From JAKALD01 sp963817785 (GTDB lineage: Bacteria; Pseudomonadota; Gammaproteobacteria; Burkholderiales; SG8-39), in the NCBI GenBank assembly GCA_963817785.1, contig CAWFPL010000008.1, positions 1,550,001 to 1,614,000 on the forward strand: a DNA stretch of 64,000 nucleotides, given 5' to 3'. Below the pieces are notes generated by a model. The model worked only from the letters and a program-made list of their open reading frames with translations, was not told where the DNA came from and did no database searches. Below are positions 58,378 to 64,000 of this stretch, piece by piece. Positions within the stretch are counted from its first letter, which is position 1, and each line of letters opens with the position of its first letter. Both the position numbers and the translations under genes were made by a program.

Positions 58378-59019
58378 GTGATAAAGCGGCATTGTATTGC
58401 GCTTGTCGCGGCGCTGACAGCCTGTCCCGCGCTCGCCGCGGAGGTGGAGGTCATCGGCTCGTTCGGCGACAAGGCCGCGGTGCTGGTGATCGACGGCGGC
58501 GCGCCGCGGACGGTGCGGGTCGGCCAGACGACCGCCGAAGGCGTCGCGGTGCTGGCGATCGACGGCGATCGCGTCACGCTCAGGGTCGACGGACAGCGGC
58601 GCGTCGTACAGCTCGGCAATGAATACTTTTCCGCGCAAGGCGGCGACAGCCGTCAGAACGCGATCCTGTCGGCCGACGCGCGCGGCCACTTCCTGACCGA
58701 CGGGCTGGTGGACGGCGCCACGGTGCGCTTCGTCGTCGACACGGGCGCCACCGAGGTCGCGCTCCCGGCGAGCGTCGCCACCCGGCTCGGCATCGACTAC
58801 CGCAAGGGCCGCCCCGCAGTAACGCAGACCGCCAACGGACGGGCGCCCGCCTGGCGCATCACGCTCGATCGCATCAAGGTCGGCGGCATCGAGCTGAGCA
58901 ACGTCGGAGCGATCGTGATCGAGCACGGACTGAACGTGGCGCTGCTCGGCATGAGCTTTCTGAACCGCGTGGACATGCGCCGCGACGGCGAGACCATGAC
59001 CCTCACGCGGCGTTACTGA
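58378..59019 (+). CDS. Periplasmic retropepsin-like aspartyl protease
   Basis: 213 aa. Signal peptide ends near ALAAE. Catalytic motif VVDTGATEVALP (about residue 121) and the late hydrophobic-Gly motif ALLGMSFLNRVDM match the TIGR02281/clan AA bacterial family. Such proteins act as homodimers in the periplasm or envelope. GTG start at 58378. The region before the protease domain (EVIGSFGDKAAVLVIDG) is an SH3-like strand-rich segment. An aldehyde dehydrogenase gene follows after 12 bp. Confidence 0.85.
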   Translation: MIKRHCIALVAALTACPALAAEVEVIGSFGDKAAVLVIDGGAPRTVRVGQTTAEGVAVLAIDGDRVTLRVDGQRRVVQLGNEYFSAQGGDSRQNAILSADARGHFLTDGLVDGATVRFVVDTGATEVALPASVATRLGIDYRKGRPAVTQTANGRAPAWRITLDRIKVGGIELSNVGAIVIEHGLNVALLGMSFLNRVDMRRDGETMTLTRRY

Positions 59020-59031
59020 AACGGAGCGACC

Positions 59032-60528
59032 ATGAATCAGCCGGTTGAAAGCGCGCTGCGCGGGCAGACCGCGACGATCCCGAACTTCATCAACGGCGAG
59101 CACGTCCTCGCCGCCGGCGGCAAGACGTTCGAGAACCGCTCGCCGGCCGACGGCCGGCTGATCGGGCTGGTCTCCGAGGCCGGCGAAGCCGAGGTCGACG
59201 CGGCCGTGCGCGCGGCGCGCGCGGCGCTCGCGGGGCCCTGGGGCAGCATGGACACCGCCAGGCGCACCGAGCTGCTCTACGCCGTGGCCGACGAAATCAA
59301 CCGGCGCTTCGAGGATTTTCTCGCGGCCGAGGTGGCCGATACCGGCAAGCCCCACTCCCTCGCGCGGCACATCGACATTCCGCGCGGGGCCGCGAACTTC
59401 AAGGTCTTCGCCGACGTGGTGAAGAACGTCGCCACCGAAGCGTTCCAGATGGCGACCCCGGACGGCGCCGGGGCGCTCAACTACGCGATCCGCGTGCCCA
59501 AGGGTGTCGTGGGGGTGATCTGCCCGTGGAACCTGCCGCTCCTGCTCATGACCTGGAAAGTCGGCCCGGCGCTCGCCTGCGGCAACGCGGTGGTGGTGAA
59601 GCCCTCTGAGGAGACCCCGTCCACCGCGACGCTGCTGGGCGAGGTCATGAACAAGGTGGGCGTTCCCAAGGGCGTGTACAACGTCGTGCACGGCTTCGGG
59701 CCGGGATCCGCGGGCGAGTTCCTCACGCGCCACCCCGGTGTGGACGCAATCACGTTCACCGGCGAAACGCGCACCGGCACCGCCATCATGAAGGCTGCCG
59801 CGGAGGGCCCGCGCGTGGTGTCCTTCGAGCTCGGCGGCAAGAATGCCGGCGTCGTCTTTGCAGACTGCGACTTCGAGGCCGCAGTGGACGGCATTAGCCG
59901 CGCCGCGTTCGCCAACTGCGGCCAGGTCTGCCTGGGAACCGAGCGCGTGTACGTCGAGCGCCCGATCTTCGAGCGCTTCGTGCAGGCCCTGAAGGCCAAG
60001 GCGGAGACGATGAAACCGGGCCGCCCCGAGGACAAGACGACTGGAATCGGCCCGCTGATCAGCCAGGAGCACCGCAGCAAGGTCCTGTCGTATTACGCGC
60101 AGGCGGTCGAGGACGGGGCGACGGTGGTCACCGGCGGCGGCATCCCGCAGATGGAAGGGGCGCTCGCCAACGGCTCCTGGATCCAGCCGACGATCTGGAC
60201 CGGCCTGCCCGAGACGTCCGCGGTGATCCGCGAGGAGATCTTCGGCCCGTGCTGTCATATCCGTCCGTTCGACGCCGAGGACGAGGCGATCCGGCTCGCC
60301 AACGACACGCCCTATGGCCTGGCGACGACGATCTGGACTACGAATCTGGCGCGCGCGCATCGCGTCGCCGCGCGCATCGACGTGGGCATCTGCTGGGTGA
60401 ACAGCTGGTTCCTGCGCGACCTGCGCACCCCGTTCGGCGGCTCGAAGCACTCGGGCATCGGCCGTGAAGGCGGCGTGCACTCGCTCGAGTTCTATACCGA
60501 GCTGCGCAACGTCTGCGTGAAGCTGTGA
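59032..60528 (+). CDS. Aldehyde dehydrogenase, 2-hydroxymuconic/2-aminomuconic semialdehyde type
   Basis: 498 aa NAD-dependent ALDH. Catalytic Glu in SFELGGKNAGVVF and Cys in NCGQVCLGTERVYVERPIF; WVNSWFLRDLRTPFGGSKHSG near the C-terminus. These blocks match the XylG/DmpC/AmnC group of meta-cleavage pathways. No other meta-cleavage gene is in the window, so the physiological substrate could be another semialdehyde. GGAGCGACC precedes the ATG. Confidence 0.85.
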   Translation: MNQPVESALRGQTATIPNFINGEHVLAAGGKTFENRSPADGRLIGLVSEAGEAEVDAAVRAARAALAGPWGSMDTARRTELLYAVADEINRRFEDFLAAEVADTGKPHSLARHIDIPRGAANFKVFADVVKNVATEAFQMATPDGAGALNYAIRVPKGVVGVICPWNLPLLLMTWKVGPALACGNAVVVKPSEETPSTATLLGEVMNKVGVPKGVYNVVHGFGPGSAGEFLTRHPGVDAITFTGETRTGTAIMKAAAEGPRVVSFELGGKNAGVVFADCDFEAAVDGISRAAFANCGQVCLGTERVYVERPIFERFVQALKAKAETMKPGRPEDKTTGIGPLISQEHRSKVLSYYAQAVEDGATVVTGGGIPQMEGALANGSWIQPTIWTGLPETSAVIREEIFGPCCHIRPFDAEDEAIRLANDTPYGLATTIWTTNLARAHRVAARIDVGICWVNSWFLRDLRTPFGGSKHSGIGREGGVHSLEFYTELRNVCVKL

Positions 60529-60552
60529 GCGCCAAACGCTAGGGAGACCCGC

Positions 60553-60744
60553 ATGCACTTTTCCACGTCCGACATCGTCGTATCCACCATAGCCTTCTTC
60601 ATCGCGTCGTTTTTCGTCAAGCGCTACCTGGACGACATGGGTATCCCGAAGGGAATGACGCGCAATGCCATGGTGTTCGCCCTCGCGCTGCTCGCCTCGT
60701 ACATCGTGCAGGCGGCCTTCGACTGGGTCGTGCACGTCGTCTGA
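60553..60744 (+). CDS. Small membrane protein of unknown function
   Basis: 63 aa with two predicted membrane helices (TIAFFIASFFVKR and AMVFALALLASYIVQAAF) separated by a short polar loop DDMGIPKGMTRN. Good ribosome-binding site (TAGGGAGACC). It follows the aldehyde dehydrogenase by 24 bp and converges with a rhomboid protease gene. I recognise no family. Confidence 0.7.
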   Translation: MHFSTSDIVVSTIAFFIASFFVKRYLDDMGIPKGMTRNAMVFALALLASYIVQAAFDWVVHVV

Positions 60745-60756
60745 TCCGCGCGCCGC

Positions 60757-61383
60757 TCAGCGCCTCCTGCGAAACGGCGGCCGCCCGCGCCAGTACTGGA
60801 TCAGGAGCCAGGCACCCGCCATCCCGCCCAGGTGGGCGAAATGCGCGACGCCCTCCTCGGTGCCCGTAACGCCGAGGAACAGCTCGAGCGCGCCGTACAG
60901 CAGCACGAACAGCCAGGCCGGCATCGGGATCGGCGGAATCAGCAGGATGATCGTGCGGTTCGGGAAGTACATCGCGTAGGCGAGCAGCACGCCGAAAATG
61001 CCGCCCGAGGCGCCGATCGTCGGATAGGGTTCGCCGCCCACCACGCCCGCAAACACGAGCTGCGAGACCGCCGCGGCGATGACGCTGGCGAAGTACAGGT
61101 TCAGGAAGCGCTTCGGGCCGAACAGCGTCTCGACCTGCCCGCCGAACATGTACAGCGCGAACATGTTGACGAACAGGTGCAGCCAGCCGCCGTGCAGGAA
61201 GCTGTAGGTGACCACCTGCCAGGGCTGGAAGCCGGCCCCGCTGCCCAGCAGCGACATCGTGCCCAGGGGCCACAGCCCGAGGTAGGTGATCATCGCCGCC
61301 GGGCCGACCGCCAGCTCGAGCAGGAATACCGCGACGTTGGCGATCAGCAGCGTGCGCGTGACGGGCGGAAGCGGTTGGAACAT
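60757..61383 (-). CDS. Rhomboid-family intramembrane serine protease
   Basis: 208 aa, six membrane helices. Active Ser in IGASGGIFGVL, catalytic His in HFAHLGGM, and the conserved HLFVNMFALYMFG stretch. Arg-rich C-terminus. Cleaves membrane proteins; substrate unknown. Convergent with the small membrane protein gene. Confidence 0.92.
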   Translation of the reverse strand: MFQPLPPVTRTLLIANVAVFLLELAVGPAAMITYLGLWPLGTMSLLGSGAGFQPWQVVTYSFLHGGWLHLFVNMFALYMFGGQVETLFGPKRFLNLYFASVIAAAVSQLVFAGVVGGEPYPTIGASGGIFGVLLAYAMYFPNRTIILLIPPIPMPAWLFVLLYGALELFLGVTGTEEGVAHFAHLGGMAGAWLLIQYWRGRPPFRRRR

Positions 61384-61493
61384 CGGCTGGATCGGCGCTC
61401 GAAAAAATTCGGCAACGAGAACGCCGGCCGCGGCGGCGTCCGGCGAACCGCAGTCTAACGTTTTTCACGCGGCGGCGATTCCGCGCCGGCCGG

Positions 61494-62213
61494 TCAGCCC
61501 TCCGTACCGGGCACCAGCGGCACGAAGCGCACCGGCAGGATGCGGCGTTCGTCGCATCCGCCGTCGGCGCGCTTGGTGAGCAGCAGCAGGTACTGGAGGT
61601 CGAACGCCTCGCCGACCGGGACCACAATGCGGCCGCCGGTCTTGAGCTGCGCCACCAGCGCCGGCGGGACCCGCGGCGCCGCGGCGGTCACGATGATGCC
61701 GTCGAATGGCGCCTTGTCGGGCCAGCCGGCGTAGCCGTCGCCGATGCGCACTTCGACGTTGCGGCACTCGAGCGCGGCAAGCCGCGCCTGCGCCTCGCGA
61801 GCGAGGCGCGCCAGGATCTCGACCGTGTACACCTGGCGCACGATCTGGGCGAGCACGGCAGCCTGGTAGCCCGAGCCGGTACCCACCTCGAGCACCACGT
61901 GGTTCGGCTTGGGTTCGATCAAATCCGTGGACAGCGCGACGATGTACGGCTGCGAAATGGTCTGGCCGTCGCCAATCGGCAGCGGATGGTTGCGGTACGC
62001 GTGGGGAACCTGCTCCGGCGGTACCAGCCGGTGCCGCTCGACCTTGCCGAGCGCCGCCCGCACCGCCGGCGACATCGCCGCGAACCCGGTCTCGAGGCGC
62101 GTCTCGGCGTACAGCGCCTCGACTTCGGCGACCATGGCCGCGCGTTCGGCCGCGAAGTCGCGTGCACGGGCGGGAACGTCTGCCATGTCGAGCGCCGCGA
62201 GCGCGGCGGTCAT
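61494..62213 (-). CDS. pcm: Protein-L-isoaspartate O-methyltransferase
   Basis: 239 aa. Repairs isoaspartyl residues with SAM. Motif I VLEVGTGSGYQAAVLA, the ISQPYIVALSTDLI segment and GRIVVPVG are diagnostic. It follows folE2 by 34 bp on the same strand. Confidence 0.93.
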   Translation of the reverse strand: MTAALAALDMADVPARARDFAAERAAMVAEVEALYAETRLETGFAAMSPAVRAALGKVERHRLVPPEQVPHAYRNHPLPIGDGQTISQPYIVALSTDLIEPKPNHVVLEVGTGSGYQAAVLAQIVRQVYTVEILARLAREAQARLAALECRNVEVRIGDGYAGWPDKAPFDGIIVTAAAPRVPPALVAQLKTGGRIVVPVGEAFDLQYLLLLTKRADGGCDERRILPVRFVPLVPGTEG

Positions 62214-62247
62214 CCCGTTGCGCCACCTGCCGGACAGGGCCGCGCAC

Positions 62248-63054
62248 TCACTGCTTCGCGCTCTTGTCCTTCTCGATCATGGCGTAGGCGGAGTGATTGT
62301 GGATCGACTCGAAGTTCTCCGACTCGACCACATACGCCTCGATGCGCTCGTCCAGGTTGAGCACCGCCGCCACGTCGCGCACCATGTCCTCGACGAACTT
62401 CGGATTGTCGTAGGCGCGCTCGGTGACGTACTTTTCGTCCGGACGCTTGAGCAGCCCGTACAGCTCGCTCGAGGCCTGCCTTTCGACGAGGTCCACGATC
62501 TCCTCGATCCAGACGAATGCATTCAGCCGCGCCGTGACCGTAACGTGCGAGCGCTGGTTGTGCGCCCCGCGCTCGGAAATCTTCTTGGAGCACGGGCACA
62601 GGCTGGTCACCGGCACCAGCACCTTCAGCGTGAAGCTCTGCTGGCCCTTGCGGGCCGCGCCGATGAAGCTGACCTCGTAATCCATCAGGCTGCGAACGGC
62701 CGACACCGGCGCCGCCTTCTCGATGAAATACGGGAAGCTCATCTCGATGTGGCCTTCCTCGGCCTCGAGCCGCTCGACCATCTCGCGCAGCATCACCTGG
62801 AACGTCTCCACGGTGATCTCGCGCTCGTGCGCGCTGAGGATCTCCACGAAGCGCGACATGTGCGTGCCCTTGAAGTGATGCGGCAGACCCACGTACATGT
62901 TGAAGCTGGCGATGGTGTGCTGCACGGCCCCCGAGCGCTCCTGGATCTTCATCGGGTGGCGGATCGCCTTGACGCCCACCTTGTCGATCGCGAGCCTGCG
63001 CGTGTCGGCGAAAGCCTGGACGTCCGGGATGTTGTACAGATCGCGCGATTTCAT
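62248..63054 (-). CDS. folE2: GTP cyclohydrolase FolE2 (type IB)
   Basis: 268 aa. First step of folate and other pterins, metal-flexible alternative to zinc-dependent FolE. Landmarks: VGVKAIRHPMKI, GTHMSRFVEIL, VSAVRSLMDYEV, the metal Cys in VTSLCPCSKKIS and RGAHNQRSHVTV. ATG at 63054 gives the usual MKSRDLYNIPDVQ start. Directly downstream of dxs, with its own promoter in the gap. Confidence 0.94.
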   Translation of the reverse strand: MKSRDLYNIPDVQAFADTRRLAIDKVGVKAIRHPMKIQERSGAVQHTIASFNMYVGLPHHFKGTHMSRFVEILSAHEREITVETFQVMLREMVERLEAEEGHIEMSFPYFIEKAAPVSAVRSLMDYEVSFIGAARKGQQSFTLKVLVPVTSLCPCSKKISERGAHNQRSHVTVTARLNAFVWIEEIVDLVERQASSELYGLLKRPDEKYVTERAYDNPKFVEDMVRDVAAVLNLDERIEAYVVESENFESIHNHSAYAMIEKDKSAKQ

Positions 63055-63090
63055 GCGTAAGACCTTGCCCGTCAAGCGGGCATTGCGGAG

Positions 63091-63122
63091 GTCACATTAT
63101 AACTCCGAGTAAATTACTCGGA
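63091..63122 (-). promoter_or_regulatory. folE2 promoter with candidate Zur box and adjacent 19-bp palindrome
   Basis: Minus-strand TATAAT (63101-63096) is 42 bp before the folE2 ATG. It is embedded in GTTATAATGTGAC (63103-63091), close to the Zur core GTTATA-N-TATAAC (two differences). Immediately upstream is the perfect palindrome TCCGAGTAAATTACTCGGA (63104-63122), overlapping the dxs stop codon. Confidence 0.5.
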
Positions 63123-64000
63123 CATTACGGCGCGGACCGATTTCAATATGCCGTCGCGGTCCAGGCCGACCGAGGCGAGCAGCTTGGCGTGGTCCCCGTG
63201 GTCGACGAAGCGGTCCGGCAGGCCGAGCAGCAGCACGCGCCGCTCGAGCCCCAGGCCGGCGAGCGCCTCGCACACCGCGCTGCCGGCGCCGCCCATCACC
63301 GCGTGCTCCTCGAGCGTGACCAGCAGCTCGTGCGTCTCGGCGAGCCGCCTCACCAGCTCCAGGTCGAGCGGCTTGACGAAGCGCATGTTGGCCACGGTCG
63401 CGTCGAGCTCGTTCGCGGCCGCGAGCGCCGGCGCGAGCAGCGCGCCGAATGCGAGCAGGGCCACGCGCCGCCCCTGCCGGCGCAGCTCCCCCTTGCCCAC
63501 CGGCAGCGGGTGCAGTTCCAGGCCGGGCGCCACCCCGGGCCCCGCGCCGCGCGGATAGCGCACCGCCGCCGGCGCGCCGAGCTGGAACCCGGTCGTGAGC
63601 ATGCGCCGGCATTCCTCCTCGTCCGCAGGCGCCATCACCGTGAGGTTCGGTACGCAGCGCAAATACGCGAAATCGAAGGCGCCGTTGTGCGTCGCGCCGT
63701 CGCCGCCCACCAATCCGCCCCGGTCGAGCGCGAACAGCACCGGCAGATTCTGGATCGCGACGTCGTGGATCAGCTGGTCGTAGCCGCGCTGCAGGAACGT
63801 CGAGTAGATCGCCACCACCGGCCGCAGCCCCTCGCAGGCGAGCCCCGCGGCAAAGCTCACCGCGTGCTGCTCGGCGATGCCGACGTCGAAGTAGCGCGCC
63901 GGATAGGCCTCCGAGAATTCCACCATGCCCGAGCCCTCGCGCATCGCCGGCGTGATCGCCACCAGCCGCTCGTCGGCCGCCGCCGTGTCGCACAGCCAGT
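63114..64000 (-). CDS. dxs: 1-deoxy-D-xylulose-5-phosphate synthase (C-terminal part)
   Basis: The last ~295 residues of DXS, cut by the window edge. Visible: AITPAMREGSGM, the catalytic Glu region FDVGIAEQHAV, STFLQRGYDQLIHDVA, DRGGLVGGDGATHNGAFD and the C-terminal transketolase domain ending AVMSE. ThDP enzyme starting the MEP pathway that IspH (35-36 kb) finishes. Confidence 0.96.
   Translation of the reverse strand, partial: WLCDTAAADERLVAITPAMREGSGMVEFSEAYPARYFDVGIAEQHAVSFAAGLACEGLRPVVAIYSTFLQRGYDQLIHDVAIQNLPVLFALDRGGLVGGDGATHNGAFDFAYLRCVPNLTVMAPADEEECRRMLTTGFQLGAPAAVRYPRGAGPGVAPGLELHPLPVGKGELRRQGRRVALLAFGALLAPALAAANELDATVANMRFVKPLDLELVRRLAETHELLVTLEEHAVMGGAGSAVCEALAGLGLERRVLLLGLPDRFVDHGDHAKLLASVGLDRDGILKSVRAVMSE

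Noticed and set aside
59032..60528. Part of an aromatic meta-cleavage cluster
   Set aside because: Only the semialdehyde dehydrogenase is present; neighbours are a protease and a small membrane protein.

Overview
The window is a gene-dense, high-GC chromosomal segment of a betaproteobacterium. By eye it is about two-thirds G+C. That assignment rests on several linkage groups typical of the class: crp-type regulator/trxB/smr beside ftsK; birA-coaX-SPOR; fimT-pilVWX-pilY1; ribF-ileS-lspA-fkpB-ispH; murJ beside rpsT; argD-argF-argG; and dxs-folE2. I cannot name a genus. Two insertion sequences (IS1595-like and IS110-like) interrupt otherwise housekeeping DNA.

Layout. 1-7.1 kb: ftsK (cut by the window edge), a CRP-family regulator, trxB, an Smr-domain gene, a small palindromic repeat, glnB, a FemAB-like acyltransferase gene and an SDR gene. 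7.1-18.2 kb: a minus-strand phosphoglycerol uptake region. It holds a canonical ugpB-A-E-C unit, a second paralogous B-A-E unit with no ATPase that runs on into gpsA and ugpQ, and a third orphan ugpB-like gene. Both complete units are preceded by an FNR-type palindrome at the same distance from a -10 element. 18.4-26.1 kb: a peptide/nickel-type ABC operon with a fused double ATPase, then birA-coaX-SPOR. 26.1-35 kb: a receiver-only response regulator, tRNA-Thr(CGT), and a type IV minor pilin operon ending in a large pilY1. 35-41.3 kb: ribF-ileS-lspA-HD hydrolase-fkpB-ispH on the minus strand.

41.6-46 kb: TRAP transporter genes dctQM converge on dctP. The terminator between them has been hit by an IS1595-family element with 8-bp target duplications. 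46-50.5 kb: a frameshifted SirB1-family gene and murJ; an IS110-family element sits exactly at the murJ start codon and separates it from its original Shine-Dalgarno sequence; rpsT follows. The left end of that element folds into what looks like a complete bridge RNA whose donor guides match the element's own ends. 50.9-57.6 kb: a basic amino acid decarboxylase, argD, argF, argG, a secreted protein of unknown function and yajQ. 57.6-64 kb: a glutamine amidotransferase, a periplasmic retropepsin-like protease, an aldehyde dehydrogenase, a rhomboid protease, pcm, folE2 with a possible zinc-responsive promoter, and the 3' part of dxs.

How it works together. Most genes are core metabolism, envelope or information genes. 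The accessory content is the duplicated ugp uptake system (phosphodiesterase UgpQ plus GpsA would feed imported glycerophosphodiesters into the glycerol-3-phosphate/DHAP pool, apparently under oxygen control), the TRAP and peptide importers, the pili, and the two mobile elements. The most unusual findings are the IS110/murJ junction with its readable bridge RNA and the paired FNR-dependent ugp promoters.
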